Assembly: GCA_030609325.1 (NCBI GenBank)
Contig: JAUWCL010000001.1
Coordinates: forward strand, 104,746-168,745
Reading direction: 5' to 3'
Length of the DNA: 64,000 bases
Origin: Candidatus Krumholzibacteriota bacterium
GTDB taxonomy: Bacteria > Krumholzibacteriota > Krumholzibacteriia > Krumholzibacteriales > Krumholzibacteriaceae
In this document: positions 20,277 through 30,360 of the stretch, piece by piece
Layout: every line of letters starts with the position of its first letter
Position numbering within the stretch: position 1 is the first letter of the stretch
The notes under the pieces: model-generated
Databases searched by the model: none
What the model saw: the letters and a program-made list of their open reading frames with translations, nothing else
Told to the model about the DNA's origin: nothing
Program-made: the position numbers and the translations under genes

Positions 20277-20291
20277 GCAATAAGCATGCCA
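20277..20291 (-). promoter_or_regulatory. Sigma-54 promoter of pilBTCSR block
   Basis: Minus strand TGGCATGCTTATTGC (TGGCAYG-N4-TTGC), about 125 nt upstream of pilB start. Confidence 0.75.
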
Positions 20292-20605
20292 CGGGTCGGC
20301 CGGGCGGATAACGGGAAGAGGGGCAACGACTTTCATGGGAAAATCGGGGCCTGTGGACCACTTGAGAGGGTCGAACGGAGAAACCCCGACCGTCACGAAA
20401 AGGCCTGCCCACAGGGGATTATCCAAGAATCTCCCGACGCGGCGGCACATCACCGGGGATTCCCGGGCCGGGTGCAGCTTGCAAGCGGATTCGCACAATG
20501 CAAGGCCGGGCGACGGCGCAATACTCCCGTGCCGGTGTCCAGAATCGTTTACCTTCTGTTGGATTTTCTGCCAGCGAAAGAAGTCGTGGAGGTCATCGGA
20601 CGGCG

Positions 20606-22471
20606 TCAGTCGAAGAGGCGCCAGTTGATCCCGAAACGGTAGTGCCTGCCCGGCATATACATCCCCGGCACCGTCTCGTACTTCTCGTCGAGGATGTTCT
20701 TCGTCTCGAATTTCACCACGGCCCCGAGCACCGTTATCGACAGGGAGAAATCGAGGAGCGTGCAGCGGCCGAGCTCGGCCCCGGGAAAGAGGCGGCTCCC
20801 CGTCTCCGAGGCATTGAGCCCGATGATGAAAAGCTCGGTCCTTTTGAACGACGGGCGGCTCAGCCAGATCCCTCCCCTGACATGATACTCGGGGACGCCC
20901 GGAGTGATCTCCGCTCTGTCGGCGAACCAGTATCCCGTCAGCTTCCAGCCGTAATCGAAGGATGCCACCCCGGTGGAACCTCCTCCCCTCAGCGCGGCGC
21001 GCAGCCCGATCACGTCGTCCCTGCCGTCGGACATGTAGACGGCCGGATCGGAGCCCTCGAGGGATATCCTGTTCCTTTCGAACCTCACGAAGATATCGGT
21101 CGTCACGGCGGTCCCGTAGCCGAGACCGAGCGAGATCTCGTCGGAGGTCTCGTGGCCCAGGTCAGGATTCCCCGCCGTTCTCAGCTCCGTTCCGTCCGGC
21201 AGTCTCCCCAGCCCGGGCTGATAGAGCTCCTCTGCGGTGGGCGTGCGGACCCGCCTGGCTGCCATGAGCGTCTGGTAGAGCCCGCGTTCATTTCCCCGTG
21301 AGAGCGCCGCCTCGCCGCCGGCGAAGAATCCCGATCCCGTCATCGAGCCTGCCGAGATCCCTCCCCTCCAGCGCAGCGCCCCGGCATCGCCGCCGAGGGT
21401 CAGACCGCCCTCCGCGCGGTCGACGTCGGGCGAGAAAGTCTCTCCCCAGAGACGGTTCTCGAACGCAGCCCTCTCGGCCGAGACGAATCCCTTCACGGCG
21501 GTCGAGCCCGCAAATCCGTGCCATGTGACCGATCCCCCGAACACAAGTCCCGAGGTCCACCCCGCCTTCCTCCTCATCTCGACCAGCCGCTGCCTCAGCG
21601 ATACCTCGGCGCCGCCCCTCACATACCTGATCTCTGAATCGAGGCCGCTGTACCTGACATTCTCGGGGGGCTGCAGCGGATCGCGGTATTCAGGCCGGTT
21701 GCGGGTACCGTTGTACGAATCCTCGAACGTCCGGAGCCGGACGAGAACCCTGTCGCCTGCCTTTCCCCTGAGGGTCAGCTCGAGCATGACCGATCTCGAG
21801 TTGTACTGGCCGACCAGGGCCGACGGTTCGTCGACGACAGACTGTAAATAATCCTGCATGTATTCGTCGTATGTGATCGTTCCGTTGATAAATGCGTCGG
21901 GCGACGAGAACCACGCCTTGCGACACTTGCGGCCCTTCCCGCCCCAAATGAAATCGCCGGCGCTGATTGGCGGCTTCCGACCTCCTTCCTCTACGATGAT
22001 GTTTATCACTCCGCCGGATGCGGCCCTGCCGGTGAGCGACGGCGAGGAACTGTAGATGACCTCTACGCGGCGAACCCTCGATAGTGTCAGGAACCTCGCA
22101 AGCGGATCCTCGTTGTACGGATCGTTATATGGCACACCGTTGACGAGCAGCGTCATTCCCCTTACCGTCCTGCCGTTGACAGTGTAGAGGGTCCTCGATC
22201 CGGGCGGGCCGTTCTGCAGGACGCCGACTCCCGGGAGATGCTCGATGATGTCCTCGATCGTGTTTATATCGAAACGGGCGAGCTCCTCGGCGGTCACGAC
22301 GAAGACCTCGCCGGGAAGGGCGAGGGTGTCGCCCGCCGCGGACAGGTAGGCACCCCCGTAGCGGGATGCCTCCCCCCTGCATTCGGCGGCGGAAACCGCC
22401 GCGATGACGGCAGTCAATATAAGCAATATACCGACGGCGGTGACCGGCAACAGATTCGTCAGACGTATCAT
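20606..22471 (-). CDS. TonB-dependent receptor-like outer-membrane protein
   Basis: Probable start MIRLTNLLPVTAVGILLILTAV at 22471 (ORF extends to 22624 over the PHP gene); plug domain FDINTIEDIIEHLPGVGVLQNGPPGSRTLYTVNGRTVRGMTLLVNGVPYNDPYNEDP. Confidence 0.85.
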   Translation of the reverse strand: MIRLTNLLPVTAVGILLILTAVIAAVSAAECRGEASRYGGAYLSAAGDTLALPGEVFVVTAEELARFDINTIEDIIEHLPGVGVLQNGPPGSRTLYTVNGRTVRGMTLLVNGVPYNDPYNEDPLARFLTLSRVRRVEVIYSSSPSLTGRAASGGVINIIVEEGGRKPPISAGDFIWGGKGRKCRKAWFSSPDAFINGTITYDEYMQDYLQSVVDEPSALVGQYNSRSVMLELTLRGKAGDRVLVRLRTFEDSYNGTRNRPEYRDPLQPPENVRYSGLDSEIRYVRGGAEVSLRQRLVEMRRKAGWTSGLVFGGSVTWHGFAGSTAVKGFVSAERAAFENRLWGETFSPDVDRAEGGLTLGGDAGALRWRGGISAGSMTGSGFFAGGEAALSRGNERGLYQTLMAARRVRTPTAEELYQPGLGRLPDGTELRTAGNPDLGHETSDEISLGLGYGTAVTTDIFVRFERNRISLEGSDPAVYMSDGRDDVIGLRAALRGGGSTGVASFDYGWKLTGYWFADRAEITPGVPEYHVRGGIWLSRPSFKRTELFIIGLNASETGSRLFPGAELGRCTLLDFSLSITVLGAVVKFETKNILDEKYETVPGMYMPGRHYRFGINWRLFD

Positions 22472-22503
22472 AGAGGGATATTGTGGGGCAGTACGCCCGC
22501 CGG

Positions 22504-23343
22504 TCAAGCCGAAAGTCCCGAGGCGAGACTGCGGAGCGCCGTCACCGAGTCGTACGGCACATCGATCTCCCCGATGCCGGCCTTCCTCGCCTCGTCGAAA
22601 TGATAATCGGAGCCGCCCGTGCATACGAGCCCGCGTCTGCCTGCCTCGCGGACGGCGAGCCTCGTGATCTCCTCAGTGTGGTTGGGATGCCAGGCCTCGA
22701 TGCCTTCGACCCCGCAACCGAAGATCCGGTCCACCAGCCCACGCTTCCTGATGTTCGCTCCGGGATGGGCCCAGACGGCGACGCCCCCCGATTCCTTCAT
22801 GATGGAAACGACGTCCTCGAGCGGAAGGACCTTCTTCGGGACGTGGCACGACGCGCCGTATCCGAGGAACCTGTTGAACGCCTCCTGGAATTCGGCGACG
22901 ATCCCCTTCCTCAGGAGGACCTTAGCCACATGCGGCCTCCCGACCGTCCCCGCGCCGGCGTCGGCCACTATCTCATCGAACGTCACCGGTACTCCGAGGT
23001 CCTGCAGCTTATCGGCGATCCTTTCCGCACGCTCGGCCCTGCCCCTCTCGAGATCCTCGAGGACGGCGGACAGCCTCACGCCCGACAGATCAAAGCAGTA
23101 TCCGAGAATATGGATGTCGAGGTCCTTTTCCATCACGCTGAACTCGATCCCCGTGATTATCTCGATCCCGAGAACGCCGCCGGCCTCGATCGCTTCGGCC
23201 TGTCCCGCGACCGTGTCGTGATCGGCTATCGATATCGCCGAAAGGCCCGCATCGGCGGCCGCGCGCACGATCCCGGCGGGCGACATCGCCCCGTCGGAGT
23301 AGTATGAATGTATGTGAAGATCACAGGAAGAAATGGAATTCAT
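22504..23343 (-). CDS. PHP-domain phosphoesterase
   Basis: 279 aa; DLHIHSYYSDGAMSP...SIADHDTV, GSDYHF. Confidence 0.9.
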   Translation of the reverse strand: MNSISSCDLHIHSYYSDGAMSPAGIVRAAADAGLSAISIADHDTVAGQAEAIEAGGVLGIEIITGIEFSVMEKDLDIHILGYCFDLSGVRLSAVLEDLERGRAERAERIADKLQDLGVPVTFDEIVADAGAGTVGRPHVAKVLLRKGIVAEFQEAFNRFLGYGASCHVPKKVLPLEDVVSIMKESGGVAVWAHPGANIRKRGLVDRIFGCGVEGIEAWHPNHTEEITRLAVREAGRRGLVCTGGSDYHFDEARKAGIGEIDVPYDSVTALRSLASGLSA

Positions 23344-23352
23344 CCGGTTCTT

Positions 23353-24756
23353 TCAGCTTACGGTACTGTACTTCTTCATCTTTTCCGATATTTCACGGAA
23401 AGTCACGTCGACTATGTAGACTTCCTCGAAATGCTCCCTCGCCTTCTCGGCCTCATTCAACGCCTCGTAGGCCAGGCCGAGGTTGTAATGGATACCGAGG
23501 TTGTCTCCGCCTGTCGTCATCGCTATCTCGAGTCCGCGATTGAGCTGCTTTACGGCCAGGCGCGGATTGTTGAGCTGCAGGAAGCAGTGTCCGATCATCT
23601 CGAGACCGCGCAGCTGGAGCTGCTCGGACCTCGCCGATATCTGCAGTTCCCTGATCGCCTCGTTGTAGAGGGCCATCTCGATGTATGCCATTCCGAGATC
23701 GTAGTGGCTCCTGAAATCGTTCTCTTCCACGTCGCTCGTTATTTCCTCTACAAGACTGTTCGTGTCGACGACGGCCGCCTCGTTGGCGGCGTCCTCGACG
23801 TTGAGTATGTTGGAGAGGTCGTCATCCAAAGGAGTGACGCCCGCGTCAGGCTCCTCCGCGGAATCGTTCACAGGAGCTTCGTCGATAACACACTCCTCTG
23901 TGACTTCGGGTGCTGTCGGGGCTTCCTGTTTCTCTTCGGCTTCCCGGGCCGCGGGCTGTGCAGCCGCGGCGGGTGTTTCCTCCACGGCCGGTTCCGGTGA
24001 CGCTTCAGGATCGCTTCCTGCGGATTCCGCGGCTGCGGTCATGTCAATCTCGTCGACGGTCAGATCGGGTTCGTCGTCCGTGTCCCCGTCATCCTCCAGC
24101 TCGAGGCTTTCCGCGAGGATCTCCTCCATGCGGGCCTGCTCATCGGCGGTCAGGGCCTCCCGGAGGAGATCGAGTCTGCCCCGGTAGAAATCGGTCTTTT
24201 CACCGTCACCGCTGCCGACGCTCCGCACGATCAGCCGGGCGAAGACCTCCGCTGCGGAGATTTTCAGGCCGGCATGCGTGAGCACCTCGGCGGCCCTGGC
24301 ATGGAGATCGTCGTCTTCAGGCACGAGTTCGAGGATGGCCTCCACCTTCGGGAGAATATTCTCCCGCATCGGGTCCGCCTCGCCGGCGGATACCAGTTCG
24401 AGATACTGTATGAACATCATCGAGGCCTCGCAGTTGAACTTCTGCTTGGCCTTCAGCTCTCCGAGCTTGTAAATCGATTCTAGCCTGTTGGGAACGACCC
24501 TCAGTATCTTCTTGCATACCGCTACGGCATTATTGTAGAGGGCGACCTTCTCGTAGTTGTCCACGGCCTTCTCGAAAGACGAGACGGCCTGCATCCGGTC
24601 CTCCGCCCTGAGATATATGTCGCCGAGCTCGTTGTAGAGGTTGGGATTGTGCGACTCGACCTGGAGGAGCTTCTTGTACGCCTCTATGGCGTCAGAGATC
24701 TTCCCCTTCTTCAGGTGATTCTGAGCCTTCTGCCTGAGCTGACTGGCCCTGCTCAC
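23353..24756 (-). CDS. TPR protein
   Basis: 467 aa with repeated TPR units at both ends and an acidic/Ala-Pro-rich linker. Confidence 0.85.
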   Translation of the reverse strand: MSRASQLRQKAQNHLKKGKISDAIEAYKKLLQVESHNPNLYNELGDIYLRAEDRMQAVSSFEKAVDNYEKVALYNNAVAVCKKILRVVPNRLESIYKLGELKAKQKFNCEASMMFIQYLELVSAGEADPMRENILPKVEAILELVPEDDDLHARAAEVLTHAGLKISAAEVFARLIVRSVGSGDGEKTDFYRGRLDLLREALTADEQARMEEILAESLELEDDGDTDDEPDLTVDEIDMTAAAESAGSDPEASPEPAVEETPAAAAQPAAREAEEKQEAPTAPEVTEECVIDEAPVNDSAEEPDAGVTPLDDDLSNILNVEDAANEAAVVDTNSLVEEITSDVEENDFRSHYDLGMAYIEMALYNEAIRELQISARSEQLQLRGLEMIGHCFLQLNNPRLAVKQLNRGLEIAMTTGGDNLGIHYNLGLAYEALNEAEKAREHFEEVYIVDVTFREISEKMKKYSTVS

Positions 24757-26051
24757 AGGCCGACCTCGCTTCTCTCCCTGTACCCCTGGAGTTCCCAGAC
24801 CACGGAACCTTCCTTGATAACGACGACGGCGTGATTCTCGCCTGCGCGAGACGGTATCTCGCGGTAGTCCTCAACATCGTATATTACAAAATCAGCCTTC
24901 TTGCCCGCTTCCAGCGACCCGACCTTGTCTTCCATGCCGACGGCGCAGGCGGCGTTGAACGTCGCAGCGACTATCGCCTCGGCCGGCACCATCCCCATCT
25001 GTGAACAGGCTATCGAAACGGCGAGCGGCATCGAGTGCGACGGCGCACTCCCCGGATTGAAATCTGTCGACAGTGCGACTGCGACATTGGAGTCTATCAT
25101 CTCCCTGGCGGGCGCGTAATGCCTCGAAGCGAGCCCGAACGAGGTCGACGGCAGAAGCACCGCTATCGTCGGGCTTCCCGAGAGAGCGGCTATCCCGGTC
25201 GGAGTCACATTCGTGAGGTGCTCCACCGATACGGCGCCCATTTCAACGGCAAGCTCGGTCCCGCCCAGGGCATATATCTCGTCCGAGTGGACCTTGAGGC
25301 CGAAGCCGTGCCGCATACCCGCCTCGAGTATGCGCCTCGTCTCATCCACGTCGAAAACGCCCTTCTCGCAGAAGACGTCGATGTACCTGGCCAGCCCCGC
25401 ATCAGCCACCGCCGGTATCATCTCGCCGATCAGAATATCGACGTACTTTCCGCCGTCCTTCTCGCCGGGCGGCTTGTGATGCGCGCCCATGAAGGTGGCG
25501 ACGACGTCGAGAGGTGTCCCGGCCGCGAGGCGTCCGATCACCCTCAACTGCTTCATCTCGCTCTCGAGCTCGAGCCCGTACCCACTCTTGATCTCGATCG
25601 TAGTTACGCCCTGCTCGAGCATCTTCAGGATGCGGCGCCTGCTTATCTCGAAGAGCCGGTCCTCGTCTGTCTCCCGCAGCTCACTGACGGAACGCTTGAT
25701 CCCACCGCCACGCCCGTCGATCTCGAGGTAGCTGTCTCCCCTGATCCTCGCCTCGTACTCGTCGGCTCGATACCCGGCGAAGACGGCGTGGGTGTGAGGA
25801 TCGACCCATCCCGGCATTACGACCCGGCCGTCGGCGTATATCGTCGATACGACCTCGGATCCGCCGATAGCGGCCCGCACCTCGTCCTCGGTGCCGGCCG
25901 CTATTATCCGTCCGGCGGACACGGCCAGGGCTCCGTCATTCACAAGGCCGGGATCGGCAAGATTTTTCCCCCTGCGTGGTCCCTTTTCGCCACTTCGACA
26001 AGTAACGAGCTGTCCGGCGCCGAGGAGCATCAGATCGACCGTCTCAGGCAA
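24753..26051 (-). CDS. hutI: Imidazolonepropionase
   Basis: 432 aa; VMPGWVDPHTHAVFAGYRADEYEARI, TTIEIKSGYGL, FMGAHH, STDFNPGSAPSHSMPLAVSIACSQMGMVPAEAI. Confidence 0.93.
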   Translation of the reverse strand: MPETVDLMLLGAGQLVTCRSGEKGPRRGKNLADPGLVNDGALAVSAGRIIAAGTEDEVRAAIGGSEVVSTIYADGRVVMPGWVDPHTHAVFAGYRADEYEARIRGDSYLEIDGRGGGIKRSVSELRETDEDRLFEISRRRILKMLEQGVTTIEIKSGYGLELESEMKQLRVIGRLAAGTPLDVVATFMGAHHKPPGEKDGGKYVDILIGEMIPAVADAGLARYIDVFCEKGVFDVDETRRILEAGMRHGFGLKVHSDEIYALGGTELAVEMGAVSVEHLTNVTPTGIAALSGSPTIAVLLPSTSFGLASRHYAPAREMIDSNVAVALSTDFNPGSAPSHSMPLAVSIACSQMGMVPAEAIVAATFNAACAVGMEDKVGSLEAGKKADFVIYDVEDYREIPSRAGENHAVVVIKEGSVVWELQGYRERSEVGL

Positions 26052-26174
26052 GCGCCACTCCTTGCGTAATCGAACCGCACTCCCGCCATTACGCGGGCAA
26101 AATGCATAAATCGTGTGTCGCGAAAGAGGTACCCAGTTTTGAACCGTTCGGGATTTCCAGATGCGGAAGGATAG

Positions 26175-27830
26175 TTATTTCCCCAGCATCGGGATATTGA
26201 GCCCTGCATCTTTCGCTTTTTCAACGGCTATCGCATAGCCGGCATCGGCATGTCTTGCAACTCCTGTGCCAGGGTCATTATTGAGGCAACGCGCTAATTT
26301 TTCACGGCCTTCCGGCGTTCCATCGGCCACCACCGCGATGCCCGCGTGGATGGACAGTCCCATGCCCACGCCCCCCCCGTGATGAACCGATACCCACGCC
26401 GCCCCGTTCGCCGTGTTGAGCAGGGCATTCAGGATCGGCCAGTCGGCCACCGCGTCACTGCCGTCCTTCATACCTTCGGTCTCCCGGTAGGGTGAAGCGA
26501 CCGACCCGCTGTCAAGGTGGTCGCGCCCGATCACGATCGGTGCGCTGATCTCACCTCTGGCAACGAGATCATGCATCGCCAGGCCGAACCTCTCCCTCTC
26601 GCCGTACGAGAGCCAGCAGATCCTTGACGGCAGGCCCTGGAATGCGACCTGTTCGCGTGCCATCCTGATCCACCTGCAGAGCGACTCGTTCTCGGGGAAC
26701 ATCTCGAGCACGAGGTCGTCGGTCCTCCAGATATCCTCCTTCTTCCCCGAAAGGGCGATCCATCTGAACGGCCCCTTGCCGATACAGAACATCGGACGGA
26801 TGAACGCGGGGACGAATCCGGGGAAGTCGAAGGCGTTCTTCAGCCCGCCCTTCTCCGCCTGGCCACGGATGTTGTTGCCGTAGTCGAATACGATCGATCC
26901 CTTTTTCTGGAGGTCGAGCATCGCCCGGACATGGAGGACGATCGACTCTGTCGCTTCCTTGATGTACCTGTCCGGATCGCTCTTCCTCAGCGCAGCGGCC
27001 TCCTCGAGGGTGTAGCCCCTCGGCACATACCCGTTGAGAGGATCGTGCGCGGAGGTCTGATCTGTGACCACGTCGATGACGACGTCCCGCCTGGCCAGTT
27101 CGGGAAAGACATCGGCCGCGTTGCCGACAAGCCCTATGGATAGGGGCTTTTTCGCTTTCACCGCTTCGGCCGCCTTCTCGAGCGCGCGGTCGAGATCGGT
27201 CTCCATCACGTCGCAGTACTTCGTATCGAGTCGCTTCCTGATCCGCTCGTGGTCGACCTCCACTATGAGGCAGACGCCGCCGTTCATCGTGACGGCCAGG
27301 GGCTGAGCGCCGCTCATACCGCCGAGGCCTCCGGAGAGGAGGAACCTCCCCGCGAGGCTTCCACCGAAATGCTGGTTGGCACACTCTGCCAGCGTCTCAT
27401 AGGTCCCCTGCAGGATCCCCTGCGTGCCTATGTACATCCACGAGCCGGCCGTCATCTGGCCGTACATCATAAGGTCTTTCGACTCGAGCTCCCAGAAGTG
27501 CTCCCATGTGGCCCACTTCGGGACGAGAAGCGAATTTGCTATCAGTACCCTCGGCGCACCCTCGTGCGTCTGGAAAACAGCGACCGGCTTGCCCGACTGG
27601 ACGAGAAGGGTCTCGTCGTTTCCAAGACCCTTCAGGGTATCGATGATCGCGTGGTAGCAGTCCCAGTTCCTCGCTGCCTTTCCCCTGCCGCCGTACACGA
27701 CGAGCTCGTCGGGATTCTCAGCGTTCTCGGGATCGAGGTTGTTCATCAGCATCCTCATCGCCGCTTCCTGGAACCATCCCCGGCAGGTGATCTCGCTTCC
27801 GCGGGGAGCTCTGATTACATCCGGACTCAT
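26175..27830 (-). CDS. hutU: Urocanate hydratase
   Basis: 551 aa; [83 protein letters not shown]. Confidence 0.97.
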   Translation of the reverse strand: MSPDVIRAPRGSEITCRGWFQEAAMRMLMNNLDPENAENPDELVVYGGRGKAARNWDCYHAIIDTLKGLGNDETLLVQSGKPVAVFQTHEGAPRVLIANSLLVPKWATWEHFWELESKDLMMYGQMTAGSWMYIGTQGILQGTYETLAECANQHFGGSLAGRFLLSGGLGGMSGAQPLAVTMNGGVCLIVEVDHERIRKRLDTKYCDVMETDLDRALEKAAEAVKAKKPLSIGLVGNAADVFPELARRDVVIDVVTDQTSAHDPLNGYVPRGYTLEEAAALRKSDPDRYIKEATESIVLHVRAMLDLQKKGSIVFDYGNNIRGQAEKGGLKNAFDFPGFVPAFIRPMFCIGKGPFRWIALSGKKEDIWRTDDLVLEMFPENESLCRWIRMAREQVAFQGLPSRICWLSYGERERFGLAMHDLVARGEISAPIVIGRDHLDSGSVASPYRETEGMKDGSDAVADWPILNALLNTANGAAWVSVHHGGGVGMGLSIHAGIAVVADGTPEGREKLARCLNNDPGTGVARHADAGYAIAVEKAKDAGLNIPMLGK

Positions 27831-27981
27831 TTCCAGCCACCTCCGAACAAGATTTCAACTATTTACGTAACGTGCTGTTATAGTATGCTTTAAATCGCAA
27901 CATCCCTCGGGGCGGAACGGAAAAGACTCTACACCATTCGAGGCTCACTGGCAACCGTAAAGGGCGCCTGGAGCTGTGTAT

Positions 27982-30339
27982 TTACATACTCCCCGTCTCG
28001 AACCAGTCGGCCGCGAAGCCCGCCACCTCGCCGGCCGAAGATACCTGCCTCGCCATCACGGGCAGCGACGTCAGAACGGCCTGGGCGTACGACTTCGTCC
28101 CGAGCCTCGGATCCATCAGGACCACCACCCCGCGGTCGTCCTTCCTCCGTATCAGCCGCCCCACTCCCTGCCTCAGCCTGAGGATCGCCTCAGGCAGGGA
28201 GAGCCTTGCGAAGGGATTGCCTCCCTCGGCCTGCATCCTCTCCGACCTCGCCTCGATGACCGGCTCGGTGGGAACGGGGAACGGGAGTTTCGGGATGACG
28301 AGGATCTCCAGCTCTCCCCCGGGAAAGTCCACTCCCTCCCAGAACGAGGCTACCCCGAGCAGGACCGCTCCCCGGTTCGATCTGAAGATAGAGGCGAGCT
28401 CTTCCCTGCTTCTTCCATCTCCCTGCACGAGGAGGGTCCCGTCGAACCCGAGGCACTCGAGCTCTTTCCCGGTTGCGAGGCACATCCTGTACGAGGTGAA
28501 GAGCGCCATGATCCTCCTCCCTGTCTCTCCGGAGAGCCCGTCTATCATCCGGCCGACATGGCCGGCGAACGACTTGTCGTTCGGGTCCGTCATCTCCTCG
28601 GTCCTCATTATCAGCATGTTCTTTTCGTAATCGAAGGGCGAGCCTGCGACGAGATTGACGGGCTCCTTCCCCGTCAGGCCGATCCCGAGCCGCTCCATCA
28701 CATAGTCGAACGATCCTTTCTCGGCGAGCGTGGCCGATGTGAAGACGGCCGAGACGGTCCTTTCCTCGAGGTAATCGGCGAAGCGCCTGTCGATCTCGAG
28801 GGGCGAACCGCAGATCGCAGCGACCTCGCCACCACCGGTCCATTCGATCCAGAAGACGCCGTCTGGATCGTCCGCATCCTGGAGGTACCTCACAGACTCG
28901 GAGAGTGCCTCAAGCTCCTCGTCGACGAAACGAAGCTCGTTCTGCAATACGGTCATCGACTGGGGCACCCGTGCTTCACAGAAAAGTTTAAGTATCTCCC
29001 GTAATTCAATGTTATTAAGATAGAAGCGGATGAACGTATCTTCAGGTCCGGAGAACTTTCCTTCGCCGTATCGGGTCCTCGTCCCGGCTGTCTCGCCGGC
29101 GGATGTCGATGCCGCCGCCGTGAAGATCGAGGCGAAAGCGGCCTCGAGCTCGGTCTTCTTCGCCGCGAGCATCTGCACCTTCCCGGCCCAGCCGTCCCTC
29201 CCGTTTCCGCGCCCGGCCGACTCGAGCTCGAGCGAGAAGAGCTTCCATCTCTCGTCAAGCGGGGAGACCGGCTCGACCTGGTCGAATATCCTCTCGAGTG
29301 TCTTTATCGAGATCGTTATGGAGAGGTTGTCCATCACGCACCGCTCGAGATGGTGCGCCTCGTCGAATATGACGCGGCTGTACGGCCCGAGCACCGTCCC
29401 TCCCTGCCTGTGGTCGGTCATCAGCAGGGCGTGGTTCACAAACAAGATAGCCGCTTCGGCCGCTCTCTTCCTCGCACCGAGCAGGGGACAGCCGACGGCA
29501 TGGGAGCAGGCCTTCATCAGGCACCGCGGCGGGGCGCAGATAGATCGCACGGGAAAGGGTTTCACGCTCGAGGGTATCGACTCGGCCGTTCCCTCGGATG
29601 CGAGGGCCGCGGCGAGCCCGAGACGCAACGCCGCATCCGGATCGTCGCCCGAGAGCCTGACCGTTCGGGAAACGAGCTTTCTCGAGCAGATGTAGTTCTC
29701 CCTCCCCATGAGCCTCTCGACGGGCAGGTCGTACCCGTTGAGGACGCGAAGCGCCGGGAGCTCCTTCTCGAGAAGCTGCTGCTGGAGGTTTCTCGTGTGG
29801 GTGGAGACTACTACCCGCTCCCCCGTGGCGGAGGCGAAGATCGCCGACGGGACGAGGTAGGCTAGAGATTTCCCGGTCCCGGTACCCGCTTCCACGAAAG
29901 AGATCTCGTCGCGCGCCAGCGCCGTCATCACGGTCCTCGCCATCGCGGCCTGGCCCTCGCGCCTCTCGCCGAGGGCTTCCTGGACCCGCGCGATGTCGCG
30001 CTCGACGGCCTGTTCGAGAGCGCCGGGCTCGATGTCGTCACGCGGGGACGCGGGCCGGGATCTGTCGTCCGCAGCGGCTTCTTCCACGGGGCCTTCGAAG
30101 AGATCGCCCTTTCCCGAGGCCGAGATAACGGCCCTTTCCAGTATCGGGATTCCGGGGAAACCGGTCTCGCGAGCGAAGCGCAGGAGCAGAGCGGGAGGCA
30201 CAGGGCCGGACGCTATGGCGCGGCAGAGACGCCCATCGGCCCCCGGCTCTTTCAGCGATTCCCTGTCGTTGTGGGGAACCAGATCGAGAAATGCCCCGAC
30301 GCCGGTGTCGGGCGTATCGTATCCATTACAGGCGGGCAT
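27982..30339 (-). CDS. dinG: ATP-dependent helicase DinG/XPD-like
   Basis: 785 aa; EAGTGTGKSLAYLVPS, IFDEAHHL, FWEGVDFPG, RQGVGRLIR. Confidence 0.88.
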   Translation of the reverse strand: MPACNGYDTPDTGVGAFLDLVPHNDRESLKEPGADGRLCRAIASGPVPPALLLRFARETGFPGIPILERAVISASGKGDLFEGPVEEAAADDRSRPASPRDDIEPGALEQAVERDIARVQEALGERREGQAAMARTVMTALARDEISFVEAGTGTGKSLAYLVPSAIFASATGERVVVSTHTRNLQQQLLEKELPALRVLNGYDLPVERLMGRENYICSRKLVSRTVRLSGDDPDAALRLGLAAALASEGTAESIPSSVKPFPVRSICAPPRCLMKACSHAVGCPLLGARKRAAEAAILFVNHALLMTDHRQGGTVLGPYSRVIFDEAHHLERCVMDNLSITISIKTLERIFDQVEPVSPLDERWKLFSLELESAGRGNGRDGWAGKVQMLAAKKTELEAAFASIFTAAASTSAGETAGTRTRYGEGKFSGPEDTFIRFYLNNIELREILKLFCEARVPQSMTVLQNELRFVDEELEALSESVRYLQDADDPDGVFWIEWTGGGEVAAICGSPLEIDRRFADYLEERTVSAVFTSATLAEKGSFDYVMERLGIGLTGKEPVNLVAGSPFDYEKNMLIMRTEEMTDPNDKSFAGHVGRMIDGLSGETGRRIMALFTSYRMCLATGKELECLGFDGTLLVQGDGRSREELASIFRSNRGAVLLGVASFWEGVDFPGGELEILVIPKLPFPVPTEPVIEARSERMQAEGGNPFARLSLPEAILRLRQGVGRLIRRKDDRGVVVLMDPRLGTKSYAQAVLTSLPVMARQVSSAGEVAGFAADWFETGSM

Positions 30340-30360
30340 CGAGATCCTCCTCCGCCCTTC

